Source of the DNA: Kineococcus terrestris
GTDB lineage: Bacteria; Actinomycetota; Actinomycetes; Actinomycetales; Kineococcaceae
Direction: 5' to 3' (one strand)
Assembly: GCF_041020765.1 (NCBI RefSeq)
Contig: NZ_JBEUEJ010000010.1
DNA: 64,000 bases
In this document: piece by piece, positions 17,730 through 26,390 of the stretch
Layout of the letters: each line of letters begins with the position of its first letter
Position numbering within the stretch: position 1 is the stretch's first letter
Made by a program: the position numbers and the translations under genes
Notes under the pieces: generated by a model
Databases searched by the model: none
What the model saw: the letters and a program-made list of their open reading frames with translations, nothing else
Told to the model about the DNA's origin: nothing

Positions 17730-18158
17730 GTGGGTGCGACCACGGACCCTGCGGCAGACACCGCCGCAGTGGCCAAGCTGGGCTTCAAGCCCGGCCAGCT
17801 GGTGCAGGAGTTCGGCTGGGACGAGGGGGTCGACGAGGACTTCCGCGCCGCGGTCGAGCAGCTCGTCGGCAGCGAGCTGCTCGACGAGGACGCCGACGAC
17901 GTGGCCGACGTCGCGCTGTGCTGGTACCGGGACGGGGACGGCGACCTGGTGGACGCGCTCGTGGACGCCGGGACCAACCTGGCCGAGGGCGGGGTCATCT
18001 GGCTCCTGACGCCCAAGAAGGGCCGCCCCGGGTACGTCGACGCCGGGGACATCGACGAGTCCGCGCCCACGGCCGGGCTGCACGCGACGTCCAGCGTGAG
18101 CGCCTCGGGCAACTGGGCCGGGACCCGGATGACGACCCCGAAGAACGGCCGCCGCTGA
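17730..18158 (+). CDS. DUF3052 family protein
   Basis: A 142-aa acidic protein (GFKPGQLVQEFGWDEGVD at the start, VIWLLTPKKGRPGYVDAGDI in the middle) that matches the actinobacterial DUF3052 family. Function is not known. The C-terminal ~25 residues are Ser/Thr-rich. In actinobacteria it is commonly adjacent to aceE and followed by a peroxiredoxin, as here. It starts at GTG 17730 after GGGAGG. Confidence 0.9.
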   Translation: MGATTDPAADTAAVAKLGFKPGQLVQEFGWDEGVDEDFRAAVEQLVGSELLDEDADDVADVALCWYRDGDGDLVDALVDAGTNLAEGGVIWLLTPKKGRPGYVDAGDIDESAPTAGLHATSSVSASGNWAGTRMTTPKNGRR

Positions 18159-18208
18159 CCCCTGGCGCACCCGCGGGCCCGGGCCGGGCGCTCGCGCCCG
18201 GGGACCCC

Positions 18209-18664
18209 GTGGCCGGCGGGGTGCCGGTGCGCGACCAGTTCGGCGCGCTCCTGCGCCCGGGGGAGCTGTGGGAGGACGGCCCGGCGCTGCTGGTGCTCGT
18301 GCCCGGCGCGTTCTCCACGCACTGCACCGCCGAGCTCGGCACCCTCGTGGGCGCCGCCACCCGGTTCGAGGCCGCCGGCGTCCAGCTCGCGGTGCTCTCC
18401 TGCGACCCCGTGCCCGTCCTGCGGGCGTGGGGCGAGGAGCACGGCGCGCGCTTCCCCCTGCTGTCGGACTTCTGGCCGCACGGGAGCGCCTGCCGCGCGC
18501 TGGGCGCCTTCGACGACGAGCTGGGCGTGGCCCGGCGCACCTCGCTGCTCGTCGTGGACGGGCGCGCGCGCTGGGTGCTGCACGGCGAGCGCGGCAGCGC
18601 CCGCGCCGTGGGCGAGCACCTGGACGCCGTGCGCGACGCGCTGGCCGGCGGCGCGCGCGGCTGA
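18209..18664 (+). CDS. AhpE-like one-cysteine peroxiredoxin
   Basis: A thiol peroxidase of the AhpE group that reduces peroxides. The peroxidatic cysteine lies in PGAFSTHCTAEL (P-x3-S-x2-C; the usual Thr is replaced by Ser), and the group's typical LLSDFWPHG segment follows. A second Cys in VLSCDP could be structural. The start is uncertain. GTG at 18209 gives 151 aa but cuts into the usual PGDP strand. An in-frame CTG at 18155, overlapping the DUF3052 TGA, would restore it. Co-transcribed with DUF3052. Confidence 0.85.
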   Translation: MAGGVPVRDQFGALLRPGELWEDGPALLVLVPGAFSTHCTAELGTLVGAATRFEAAGVQLAVLSCDPVPVLRAWGEEHGARFPLLSDFWPHGSACRALGAFDDELGVARRTSLLVVDGRARWVLHGERGSARAVGEHLDAVRDALAGGARG

Positions 18665-18757
18665 GCGCCGGCCGGGACCCGGACGGGCCGCGCCGGGGAC
18701 CGGGTGGGCGGCGGCGGGGGCGACTACCGTGGGCACGCCCCGGCCGCACCGGGGCCG

Positions 18758-18830
18758 GGGCCCGTAGCTCAGCTGGTAGAGCACCGCGCTTACACCGCGG
18801 GTGTCGTCGGTTCGAGACCGGCCGGGCCCA
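18758..18830 (+). tRNA. tRNA-Val (anticodon TAC)
   Basis: A 73-nt cloverleaf. The acceptor is GGGCCCG with CGGGCCC, the anticodon stem CCGCG/CGCGG encloses CTTACAC (anticodon TAC, reads GTA), and the T-arm is GTCGG-TTCGAGA-CCGGC. CCA is not encoded. A possible -10 (TACCGT) lies 29 nt upstream. Confidence 0.95.
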
Positions 18831-18892
18831 CCCGCCACCGCACGCGTTCACGACACCCGTTCACCGCACCTGCCCGCCGGAGGGCCCGCCGC

Positions 18893-18898
18893 TAGGGT
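18893..18898 (+). promoter_or_regulatory. -10 hexamer for leaderless NIF3-like gene
   Basis: TAGGGT ends 6 nt before the GTG start at 18905, so transcription is expected to begin at the start codon. Confidence 0.6.
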
Positions 18899-18904
18899 CC
18901 CGGC

Positions 18905-19810
18905 GTGGACACGCCGACGCCGCCCGGTCCCGCCGAGCCCCCCGCCGCGCCGTCGCTGGCCGACGTGGTGGACCACCTGGAGAGCGTCCACCCGCTGCGC
19001 TGGGCGCAGCCGTGGGACGCCGTCGGCCTGGTCTGCGGCGACCCCGCCCAGCCCGTGCGCCGCGTCCTGCTGGCCGTGGACCCCGTCGAGGCCGTCGTCG
19101 ACGAGGCCCTCGAGCGCGGCGCGGACCTGCTGCTGGTGCACCACCCGCTGCTGCTGCGCCCGGTCAGCTCGGTGGCCGCCACCACCCCCAAGGGCCGCCT
19201 CGTGCACCGCCTCGTGCGGGCCGGCTGCGCCCTGTACGTCGCCCACACCAACGCCGACGCGGGCGGTCCCGGGGTCTCCGACGCGCTCGCGCGGGTGCTG
19301 GACCTGGACGACCTGGAGCCGCTGGAGCCGCTGCCGCAGGAACCGGACCGGCCGGACCTGGGCATCGGCCGCGTCGGCCGCCTGGCCGCGCCCGAGCGCC
19401 TGGCCGACTTCGCCGCCCGCGTCGCCGAGGCGCTGCCGGAGACCGAGCAGGGCGTGCGGGTGGCCGGCGACCCCGACGCTCCCGTCCAGCGCGTCGCCGT
19501 GTGCGGGGGCTCCGGGGACAGCCTGTTCGAGCGGGTGCGCGCCAGCGGCGCGGACGTCTTCGTCACCGCGGACCTGCGCCACCACCCGGCCTCGGAGGCC
19601 CGCGAGCGCGCGGCCTTCGAGGGCGGTGGCGAGGCGGGGACGCCGCACCTGGTCGACGTGGCCCACTGGGCCAGCGAGTGGCCGTGGCTGGCCGGGGCCG
19701 CCGACCGGCTGGTGGCGGCCGTCGCCGCGAGCGGCCGTACCGTGGACGCCCACGTGTCCACCACGCGCACCGACCCCTGGACGGCGCGCGTCCCCAGCCG
19801 AGGAGAGTGA
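18905..19810 (+). CDS. NIF3-like dinuclear metal-centre protein
   Basis: A 301-aa member of the NIF3/YbgI (GTP cyclohydrolase I type 2-like) family. The metal-binding histidines are visible in LLLVHHPLLLRP near residues 75-85 and in the C-terminal VDVAHWASEW. DAVGLVCGD is the family's N-terminal signature. The molecular function of the family is unsettled. It heads a conserved three-gene unit with the zinc-ribbon coiled-coil protein and the RNase H/phosphatase fusion. Confidence 0.92.
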   Translation: MDTPTPPGPAEPPAAPSLADVVDHLESVHPLRWAQPWDAVGLVCGDPAQPVRRVLLAVDPVEAVVDEALERGADLLLVHHPLLLRPVSSVAATTPKGRLVHRLVRAGCALYVAHTNADAGGPGVSDALARVLDLDDLEPLEPLPQEPDRPDLGIGRVGRLAAPERLADFAARVAEALPETEQGVRVAGDPDAPVQRVAVCGGSGDSLFERVRASGADVFVTADLRHHPASEARERAAFEGGGEAGTPHLVDVAHWASEWPWLAGAADRLVAAVAASGRTVDAHVSTTRTDPWTARVPSRGE

Positions 19811-19819
19811 CCCGGCCGC

Positions 19820-20563
19820 ATGCCCAAGGCCCCGGCGATCGACCAGCAGCGCCTGCTGGACCTGCAGAGCCTCGACACCCGCCTGGCCCAGCTCGCGCAC
19901 CGGCGCGCGACCCTGCCGGAGCAGGCCGAGCTCGACGCCGTGCTGGCCGAGCGCCGGACGGTGGGCGACCGCCTCGTGGCCGCCCGCACCCTCGTCGGTG
20001 ACGCCGAGCGCGACGTGGCCCGCGCCGAGGCCGCCGTGCAGCAGGTGCGCGACCGCGCCGACCGCAACACGAAGCGGCTGGAGTCCGGGCAGGGCAGCGC
20101 CAAGGACCTGCAGGGCCTGCAGCACGAGCTGGAGTCCCTGGCCCGGCGCCAGTCGGTGCTGGAGGACGAGGAGCTGGAGGTCATGGAGCGCCTGGAGCAG
20201 GTGCAGGCCGCGGCCGCCGAGCTGGCCGGGCAGGACGCCGAGCTGGAGGCGCGGGCCGTGGAGGTCACCAGCCGCCGCGACGCCGCCCTGGAGGAGATCA
20301 GCGGCGAGGAGCGCGCGGTGGTCGCCCGCCGCGAGGCCGTCGCGATGACGGTCGAGGACGCGCTGGTCGCCCTGTACGAGAAGGTCCGCGCCCCGCGCGG
20401 GGGCGTGGGGGCGGCGCTGCTGCGCGCGCGCCGCTGCGAGGGCTGCCGGCTGGAGCTGAACGCCTCCGACCTGGCCGCCACCCGCGCCGCCGCCAGCGAC
20501 GAGGTCGTCTTCTGCGAGGAGTGCGGGCGCATCCTCGTGCGCACCGACGAGTCGGGGCTGTGA
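19820..20563 (+). CDS. coiled-coil protein with C4 zinc ribbon
   Basis: A 247-aa protein with a long alpha-helical coiled coil (residues ~10-180) and a C-terminal zinc ribbon formed by two CxxC pairs (RRCEGCRL and FCEECGRIL). The architecture matches the actinobacterial family that includes mycobacterial Rv2229c. Its role is not established; nucleic-acid binding has been proposed for such proteins. It starts 10 bp after the NIF3-like gene, and its TGA overlaps the GTG of the next gene. Confidence 0.9.
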   Translation: MPKAPAIDQQRLLDLQSLDTRLAQLAHRRATLPEQAELDAVLAERRTVGDRLVAARTLVGDAERDVARAEAAVQQVRDRADRNTKRLESGQGSAKDLQGLQHELESLARRQSVLEDEELEVMERLEQVQAAAAELAGQDAELEARAVEVTSRRDAALEEISGEERAVVARREAVAMTVEDALVALYEKVRAPRGGVGAALLRARRCEGCRLELNASDLAATRAAASDEVVFCEECGRILVRTDESGL

Positions 20564-21675
20564 GCGCCCGCGCGCTGCGCGTCGAGGCCGACGGCGGGTC
20601 GCGCGGCAACCCCGGCCCGGCCGGCTACGGGGCGGTCGTCAAGGACGCCGACACCGGCCAGGTGCTGGCCGAGGTCGCCGAGGCGATCGGGCGCGCCACC
20701 AACAACGTCGCCGAGTACCGCGGCCTGGTGGCCGGGCTGGAGGCGGCCGCCGGGATCGACCCGGGCGCGCGCGTGGAGGTCCGGATGGACTCCAAGCTCG
20801 TCGTGGAGCAGATGTCGGGCCGCTGGCAGGTCAAGCACGCCGACATGAAGGTCCTGGCGCAGCGGGCGCGGGAGGTCCTGCCCGCCCGGCAGGTGTCCTA
20901 CCGCTGGGTGCCGCGGGCGCAGAACTCGCACGCCGACCGCCTGGCCAACGAGGCGATGGACGCCGCCGCCGCGGGCCGCCCCTGGCAGCGCGCGAGCGGG
21001 ACCGCCGCCCCGGCCGCCGCGAGCGGCCCGGCGGGCGGCCCGGCGGGCGGCCCGGCGGGAGAGGAGCGGGGCCCGCGCACGACCCTCGTGCTCGTCCGGC
21101 ACGCCTCCACCGCCCTGACCGAGCAGCGGCGGCTGTCCGGCCGCTACGGCGCCGACCCGGAGCTGTCCGAGCGCGGCCTGCGCGAAGCCGCCGCCGCGGC
21201 GGCCAGCCCGGAGGTCGCCGGCGCCGACGTGGTCGTCACCTCCACGCTGCGCCGCTCCAGGCAGACCGCGCGCGCCGTCGCCGCGGCGGTGGGCGCCGAC
21301 GTCGTCGTGGACCCGCAGTGGGACGAGACCGACTTCGGCGAGTGGGACGGGCTGACGGCCGCGGAGGTCGTCGAGCGCTGGCCCGCCGAGCACGCCGCCT
21401 GGGACGCCTCGCCCGACACCCCCTGCCCCGGCGGGGAGTCCCTGGCGGTGGTCGAGCGGCGCGTCGCGGCGGCGCGCGCGGACCTGCTGCGGCGCTGGGC
21501 CGGCCGGCGGGTCGTGCTGGTCGGCCACGGGGACCCGCTGCGGGTGCTGCTGCGCTCCGCGCTGGGCGCCGGGCCGCAGCTGCAGCGGCGCATCCACCTC
21601 GACCCGGCCTCGCGCACGCTGCTGCGCTACGGCCCCGACGGCGTCGCGGAGGTCCTGGCCGTCAACCGCGTCTGA
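20560..21675 (+). CDS. bifunctional RNase H / acid phosphatase
   Basis: A 371-aa two-domain fusion. The N-terminal ~140 residues form a type I RNase H domain (VEADGGSRGNPGPAGYG, then NNVAEYRG and RMDSKLVVEQMSG). The C-terminal ~200 residues form a histidine phosphatase domain with the RHG-type motif LVRHASTALTEQRRLSGRYG and a second catalytic His in VVLVGHGDPLR. In mycobacteria the same fusion degrades RNA in hybrids and dephosphorylates alpha-ribazole phosphate in cobalamin synthesis. A Gly-Pro-Ala-Gly repeat links the domains. Confidence 0.94.
   Translation: MSARALRVEADGGSRGNPGPAGYGAVVKDADTGQVLAEVAEAIGRATNNVAEYRGLVAGLEAAAGIDPGARVEVRMDSKLVVEQMSGRWQVKHADMKVLAQRAREVLPARQVSYRWVPRAQNSHADRLANEAMDAAAAGRPWQRASGTAAPAAASGPAGGPAGGPAGEERGPRTTLVLVRHASTALTEQRRLSGRYGADPELSERGLREAAAAAASPEVAGADVVVTSTLRRSRQTARAVAAAVGADVVVDPQWDETDFGEWDGLTAAEVVERWPAEHAAWDASPDTPCPGGESLAVVERRVAAARADLLRRWAGRRVVLVGHGDPLRVLLRSALGAGPQLQRRIHLDPASRTLLRYGPDGVAEVLAVNRV
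21025..21060 (+). repeat. 12-bp repeat in the interdomain linker
   Basis: Three units of GGCCCGGCGGGC (the last ends in A) encode a Gly-Pro-Ala-Gly repeat between the RNase H and phosphatase domains. Confidence 0.85.
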
Positions 21676-21693
21676 GCGGGCGGCGCGGGTCGC

Positions 21694-22842
21694 TCAGGCG
21701 GTCAGCTGCAGGGCCGCGACCCCGGCCAGCACGCACGCCGGGGCCCCCAGCAGCCCCAGCAGCGCGAACCGGGCCCGCCCGACCTCGACGCCGCGCGAGC
21801 GGCAGCGGTCCAGCCACAGCAGCGTCGCCAGCGACGCCCACGGCGTCACGAGCGGGCCGAGGTTGACGCCGACGAGGACGGCCACCAGCCGGGCGGGGCT
21901 GCCGGCGAGCGGCTCGACGGCCAGGTAGGCGGGCAGGTTGTCGACGAGGTTGGCGGCCACGGCCGACGTGGCCGCCAGCCGCAGGTGCGCCGCGAAGCCC
22001 TCCCCGCCGCCCGCCACGGGCGCCAGCACGTCCGCCAGGCCGTGCTCGCGGGCCGTCTGCACGACGAGGAACAGCCCGGCGACCAGCACCACCGTGCGCC
22101 ACGGCAGCAGCGCGGGCCGCAGCGCCGCCCGGTCGCGGCGGGCCGCCACCGCCACCAGCACCAGCGCGGCCACCGTCGCCGGGACGACGGGCTCGACGCC
22201 GCTGACGAACGCCGGGGCCAGCAGGCAGCACACGACGAGCGCGGTGCGGAAGGAGACGGGGTCGACGGGGGCGGCCGGCGGCGGGGCGTCGTAGCGCCCG
22301 CCCAGGCGCCGGTGCTGGGTCAGGGCCAGGACGGCCACGGCCGTGCCGGCGCCCGCCAGGAACGGCGCCCACGTCAGGCCGACGAAGGCGCGCACCCCGC
22401 CCGCGCCGAGGTCGTCCAGGGTGGACAGCGCCAGCAGGTTCGTCAGGTTGGAGACCGGCAGCAGCATCGAGGCGGTGTTGGCCAGCCACACGGTCGTGAA
22501 CGCGAACGGCAGCGGGTCCAGGCGCAGCTGCGCGGCCAGCGACAGCACCACCGGGGTCAGCAGGACGGCCGTGGTGTCCAGCGACAGCACGACCGTGGCG
22601 ACCGTGCCGAGGGCGACGACGAGCAGCCACAGCAGCCAGGTGCGGCCGCGGCCGGCGCGCGCGGCCCGGCGCGCGGCGGCGTCGAAGACCCCGGCGCGGT
22701 CGGCCAGCTCGGCCACCACGGTGACGGCGAGCAGGAACCCCAGGACCGGGCCGGCCCGCTCCGCGACCTGCGCCAGGCCGTGCCCGCTGAGGGCGCCGGT
22801 CAGGACGCACAGGGCGCCGGCCAGGCCGGCGAGCCACCACAC
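21694..22842 (-). CDS. ArsB/SLC13-like ion transporter
   Basis: A 382-aa integral membrane protein with about ten hydrophobic helices. Features of the ArsB/citrate-type superfamily are visible: VLSLDTTAVLLTPVV and LANTASMLLPVSNLTNLL in the first half, and NLVDNLPAYLAVEPL plus VGVNLGPLVTPWASLATLLW in the second. These are the paired re-entrant-loop regions. The substrate (arsenite, an organic acid or another anion) cannot be decided. No arsR or arsC lies nearby, which argues against a dedicated arsenic operon. Confidence 0.82.
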   Translation of the reverse strand: MWWLAGLAGALCVLTGALSGHGLAQVAERAGPVLGFLLAVTVVAELADRAGVFDAAARRAARAGRGRTWLLWLLVVALGTVATVVLSLDTTAVLLTPVVLSLAAQLRLDPLPFAFTTVWLANTASMLLPVSNLTNLLALSTLDDLGAGGVRAFVGLTWAPFLAGAGTAVAVLALTQHRRLGGRYDAPPPAAPVDPVSFRTALVVCCLLAPAFVSGVEPVVPATVAALVLVAVAARRDRAALRPALLPWRTVVLVAGLFLVVQTAREHGLADVLAPVAGGGEGFAAHLRLAATSAVAANLVDNLPAYLAVEPLAGSPARLVAVLVGVNLGPLVTPWASLATLLWLDRCRSRGVEVGRARFALLGLLGAPACVLAGVAALQLTA

Positions 22843-22861
22843 CGCGCTCGTCCGGCCCGGC

Positions 22862-23620
22862 TCAGGCGACGTCGACGGCGGTGGCGTCGACCTCGAGCGT
22901 CCAGCTCGCGCCGCGGCGGGCCGGGGGCAGCAGCTCGACGGCGAAGGCCTCCGCGACGGCCGCGCGCAGGGCGGCCACGGTGCGCGGCGGGCGCCCGGGC
23001 CGGGTCAGCAGGTGGCGGGCGACGAGGCCGCGCACGCGCTTGGCGTCGTGCGAGACGACCGTCCCGCCGCGCGTGACGCGCACGGCCGCCGTCCGGGCGG
23101 CGGTCTGCGGGTCCGGCGCCCACGCCGCGGCGTAGGCGGCCGAGCGGCAGTCCAGGACGACGCCGGCCGGGCGCAGCACCCCCTCCAGGTGCGGGCGCCA
23201 GAACCGGGCCAGCGGCCCGGGGCCGGGCAGGTCGGTGCCCATCGACAGCCGGTAGCCGGGCACCCGGTCGCGCGGGTGCAGCAGCCCCCACAGGGCCGAG
23301 ACGACGAGGACGCGGCGGGCGGCGGCCGCCGGCAGGGACGGCAGGTCCAGCGCGTCGAACAGGACGCCGCGGTACACGTGGGCCGCGGGGGCGGCCGGGC
23401 GCGCGCGCAGCGTGGTGTTCGCGGCGACGACGTCGGCCAGCGCCGGGCCGGTGCCCAGGACGGCGGCGGCGTCGGGCCGGGCCGAGACCGCCGCCAGGGC
23501 GTCCAGGACGGTGGCGCGCGCCGCGGTGAGCTCCGAGTGCGACAGGCGCTCCAGCGCGACGGGGCGCCCGCGGTCCGGGCCCGCCCACTTGGTCTCCGAG
23601 GGCGGCAGCAGCACGAGCAC
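22862..23620 (-). CDS. yaaA: YaaA-family peroxide stress protein
   Basis: A 252-aa protein of the YaaA/UPF0246 family (MLVLLPPSETK at the start, DRVPGYRLSMGTDLPG in the middle, VSHDAKRVRGLVARHLL near the end). In E. coli YaaA limits free iron and protects DNA during hydrogen-peroxide stress. It begins with GTG 8 nt after a TAGGGT hexamer, suggesting leaderless expression. It lies back-to-back with the RNase P RNA gene. Confidence 0.9.
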   Translation of the reverse strand: MLVLLPPSETKWAGPDRGRPVALERLSHSELTAARATVLDALAAVSARPDAAAVLGTGPALADVVAANTTLRARPAAPAAHVYRGVLFDALDLPSLPAAAARRVLVVSALWGLLHPRDRVPGYRLSMGTDLPGPGPLARFWRPHLEGVLRPAGVVLDCRSAAYAAAWAPDPQTAARTAAVRVTRGGTVVSHDAKRVRGLVARHLLTRPGRPPRTVAALRAAVAEAFAVELLPPARRGASWTLEVDATAVDVA

Positions 23621-23628
23621 GGGCGGGG

Positions 23629-23634
23629 ACCCTA
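23629..23634 (-). promoter_or_regulatory. -10 hexamer for leaderless yaaA
   Basis: TAGGGT on the minus strand, 8 nt before the yaaA start codon. Confidence 0.55.
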
Positions 23635-23669
23635 CCCACGCCGGCTGTGAGCCCGCGCGGGCCCGCCGC

Positions 23670-23675
23670 TACCAT
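23670..23675 (+). promoter_or_regulatory. rnpB -10 hexamer
   Basis: TACCAT lies 8 nt before the predicted 5' end of the RNase P RNA. It shares a 63-bp gap with the divergent yaaA promoter. Confidence 0.55.
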
Positions 23676-23683
23676 CGGCGGCG

Positions 23684-24071
23684 GACGAGTCGGCCGGGCG
23701 GTCGCGTCGGCCGGTGCCCCCCGGGGTGCCGGCCGCCGAGGAAAGTCCGGACTCCACAGGGCAGGGTGGTGGGCAACGCCCACCCGGGGTGACCCGCGGG
23801 ACAGTGCCACAGAGAGAAGACCGCCTACCCCCGCGCGAGCGGGGCGGCAAGGGTGAAACGGTGGTGCAAGAGACCACCAGCGCACCGGGTGACCGGTGCG
23901 GCTCGGCAAACCCCACCCGGAGCAAGACCAGACAGGCAGCGTCCGAGGGCGGCCCGCCCGAGCTGCCGGGTAGGTCGCTGGAGGCGTGCGGTGACGCACG
24001 TCCGAGAGGGATGGCCGCCGCCGGCGCGCTCGCGCGCCGGGCACAGGATCCGGCTTACAGGCCGGCTCGTC
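23684..24071 (+). ncRNA. rnpB: RNase P RNA (bacterial class A)
   Basis: About 388 nt, the catalytic RNA that trims tRNA 5' leaders. Conserved core blocks are readable: GAGGAAAGTCCGG (near 23740), ACAGAGAGAAGACCGCC, GGGTGAAACGGTG and the 3' CCGGCTTACAGG. The terminal helix P1 forms between GACGAGTCGG at the 5' end and CCGGCTCGTC at the 3' end, which sets both ends to within a few nucleotides. Confidence 0.95.
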
Positions 24072-24264
24072 CCCACCCGCTCCCCGCGCGCGCTGCGCCG
24101 GTGCGCTCTCCCGCGTGCGCGGGCCCGGACGTGACCTCCCCTCCGGGCCTCGTCCGGGACCCGCGCTGGTGGGGGTACGACCCGGACCCTGCGTGCGTTC
24201 ATCATCACGGCGCGTGGATCTGCGGCGGACGTGAACGCGCCGCGCCCGCCTCGCGTACCCACCC

Positions 24265-25020
24265 GTGACGGGGTGTCGGTACGGTCGGGCGGGCCCGCCC
24301 GGAGCGCGAGGTGCTGGTGTGGCGGTGGTGACGTGCGGGGAGGTGGCGGCCGTGGCCCGTCCGGGGTGGCGGGGCCGCCGCGGGGCCCCGCTGCGCGCCG
24401 TCGACGTCCGCGGCACCGCTCCCGGCACGACCTCCGGCACCCCCGGCGCCGACCCCGGGTCCGGCGCGGGCGGTTTCGACGTCGACGCCGCCTACCGCGA
24501 GGAGGCCGGGCCCCTGCTCGCCTTCGCGGTCAACGCGCTGGGGGACCGGGCGGCCGCCGAGGACGCGCTGCAGGAGACGTTCGTGCGGGCCTGGCGCGCC
24601 CGCGAGCGGTACGCGCGCGACGAGGGGTCGGTGCGCACCTGGCTGTTCGCCATCGCCCGCAACGTCGTCGTCGACGCGCACCGGGCCCGCCAGCGCCGCC
24701 CCCGCCCGGTGGACCCGGCGACGGCGGCCGAGCCCGCCGGGGGAGCCGCCCCCGCCGCCGCGACGCTGCCCGGGGTGGTGCCGGGCGTCGTGCGCGACCC
24801 GGCCGCCGCCAGCGTCGACCGCCTGCTCGTGCACGAGGCCCTGGCGCGGCTGTCGCCCGAGCACCGGCAGGTCGTCGTGGCCGTGCACCTGCGCGGTGCC
24901 GGCTACCAGGAGCTGTCCGCGGTGACCGGGGTCCCGGTCGCCACGCTGCGCACGCGCATGCACCACGCCCTGAAGGCGCTGCGCCGGACGCTGGAGGAGG
25001 GGGGTGAGCGGCGTGGCTGA
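24265..25020 (+). CDS. ECF-family RNA polymerase sigma factor
   Basis: A 251-aa sigma-70-family regulator. Region 2 is at residues ~75-140 (AYREEAGPLLAFAVNALGD, AEDALQETFVRAWRARERY, VRTWLFAIARNVVVDAHRAR). Region 4 is at ~190-245 (LARLSPEHRQVVVAVHLRG, YQELSAVTGVPVATLRTRMH). The first ~70 residues are a non-conserved Gly/Pro-rich stretch, so the real start may be one of several later GTGs (for example 24319). Coupled to the following anti-sigma gene by a 17-bp overlap. The stimulus is unknown. Confidence 0.9.
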   Translation: MTGCRYGRAGPPGARGAGVAVVTCGEVAAVARPGWRGRRGAPLRAVDVRGTAPGTTSGTPGADPGSGAGGFDVDAAYREEAGPLLAFAVNALGDRAAAEDALQETFVRAWRARERYARDEGSVRTWLFAIARNVVVDAHRARQRRPRPVDPATAAEPAGGAAPAAATLPGVVPGVVRDPAAASVDRLLVHEALARLSPEHRQVVVAVHLRGAGYQELSAVTGVPVATLRTRMHHALKALRRTLEEGGERRG

Positions 25021-25714
25021 GGAGGGCGACCGGCGCGCCGAGCTGCTCGGGGCCGCCGCCACGGGCGACCTGAGCCCCGCCGAGGCGGCGGAGCTGGACG
25101 CGCTGGCCGCGGCCGACCCGTCGGTGGCCGAGGAGCTGCGCGCGCACCGCGAGGTGCTCGCCGCGCTGCCGCCGCGCGGGTCCGGCTGGGACGAGCCCGT
25201 GCCGCCGCCCGGCCCGGTGCTGCCCGGCGGCGCGACCCGCGGGAGCGCCGCCGGCGCGGGTGCGCCGCAGCGTCGGCGCACCGCCTCGCGCTGGGTCGGC
25301 GCCGCCGCGGCCGTCGTGGTCGGCGCCGGGATCGGCGCGGGCGCGGTGACGGTGGGCCGCGAGGTCGCCGACCGGCCCGTGCAGGGCCCGCCGGGCACCC
25401 TCGGCGCGGTGGAGGAGCTGGTGGTCCTCGGCGAGCCCGAGGGCGTGCGCGCCGACGTCGCCCTGGTCGCGCACACGTGGGGCACCGAGACCGTCCTGGA
25501 CGTCGCCGGCCTGCCCGCGGGCCGCGAGTACGCCGTCGTCCTGGTGCGCGGGGACGGCGCCGAGGCCGGGTCCGGGTCGTTCCTGGGCAGCCGGGTGCCC
25601 GTGGAGTGCCGGCTCAACGCGGCCGTGCTGCGCGAGGACGTCGCCGCGGTGGAGGTGCGCGACGCGGACGGCGCGCTCGTGCTGCGCTCGGAGGCGCCCG
25701 CCGTCGCGGGCTGA
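25004..25714 (+). CDS. membrane anti-sigma factor
   Basis: A 236-aa single-pass membrane protein. The cytoplasmic N-terminal ~90 residues should bind the sigma factor encoded just upstream. A hydrophobic helix (residues ~98-120, WVGAAAAVVVGAGIGAGAV) follows, then an extracytoplasmic beta-rich domain like RskA/anti-sigma-K C-terminal domains (VLDVAGLPAGREYAVVLVRGDG). The His-x3-Cys-x2-Cys zinc motif of many anti-sigma factors is absent. GTG start at 25004 follows GGAGGAGG; a GTG at 25013 is an alternative. Confidence 0.85.
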   Translation: MSGVAEEGDRRAELLGAAATGDLSPAEAAELDALAAADPSVAEELRAHREVLAALPPRGSGWDEPVPPPGPVLPGGATRGSAAGAGAPQRRRTASRWVGAAAAVVVGAGIGAGAVTVGREVADRPVQGPPGTLGAVEELVVLGEPEGVRADVALVAHTWGTETVLDVAGLPAGREYAVVLVRGDGAEAGSGSFLGSRVPVECRLNAAVLREDVAAVEVRDADGALVLRSEAPAVAG

Positions 25715-25724
25715 GCCGCCGCGC

Positions 25725-26321
25725 TCAGGCGCCGGACGGGTCCAGGTCGTCGGACGGCACGCCGGACGGGTCGTCGCGGCGATCGCGCCCGCGCCGGTTG
25801 GCCGCCCACAGCTGGTGCAGGCGCGCGTTGGCCGGCGCCTCGGCCTCGGCGCACACCAGCGCGTGCGGCACGCGCGCGCCGACCCGGTCCGGGTCGTCGC
25901 CGGCGGCGGGCGCCGCCCGGCCGTCCACGACCTCCCAGCGCGCCGCCGGCGGCACCGCGGCCGCCAGCACCGGCTCGCGCGCCAGGTCCACCCGCCCGTC
26001 CCCGTCACCGGAGCGGTAGCGGTGCACCAGCGCGCCGCAGCGCGCGCACACCTCCTCCGTCCACGGCCGGGCCGCCGCCAGCCGCGCCATCCGGCGCACG
26101 TGCGCCAGGACGGTCCCGGCCTGCTCGCCCAGCGTGGGCGGCAGCCCCACCGGCGCGGGCGCCTCGACCGGCGGCGGGGCGGGGCGCGCCGCCGCGAAGC
26201 GGGCGGTGCACGCGGCGCAGACGGCCACCCGCACCCCCAGGCGCTCCTGCACCACCACGTCGTCGGCGCTGGCGCAGAACTCGCACACCGGGGCGGGACC
26301 GGCGGTGCTCGCGGAGGTCAC
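25725..26321 (-). CDS. small cysteine-cluster (putative zinc) protein, unknown function
   Basis: A 198-aa protein with three cysteine pairs: CEFC at residues ~12-15, CAAC at ~37-40 and CARC at ~88-91. They suggest one or two zinc sites in the N-terminal half. The C-terminal half is Asp/Arg-rich and probably flexible. No catalytic motif is recognised. The 80 codons upstream in the same frame are a leuB shadow, so the GTG at 26321 is used. It converges on the anti-sigma gene and is divergent from leuB. Confidence 0.68.
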   Translation of the reverse strand: MTSASTAGPAPVCEFCASADDVVVQERLGVRVAVCAACTARFAAARPAPPPVEAPAPVGLPPTLGEQAGTVLAHVRRMARLAAARPWTEEVCARCGALVHRYRSGDGDGRVDLAREPVLAAAVPPAARWEVVDGRAAPAAGDDPDRVGARVPHALVCAEAEAPANARLHQLWAANRRGRDRRDDPSGVPSDDLDPSGA

Positions 26322-26390
26322 GGGCCCATCGTGCCGCGCCGCCGGGTCGGCGCGGCCGGCGGCGCGCGGGCCCGGCCGCGCGGGCCTGGC

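Noticed and set aside
23825..24262. Minus-strand open frame over the RNase P RNA with a possible small peptide start (MMNARRV)
   Set aside because: Most of it is antisense to rnpB, and no ribosome site or conserved sequence supports a peptide.
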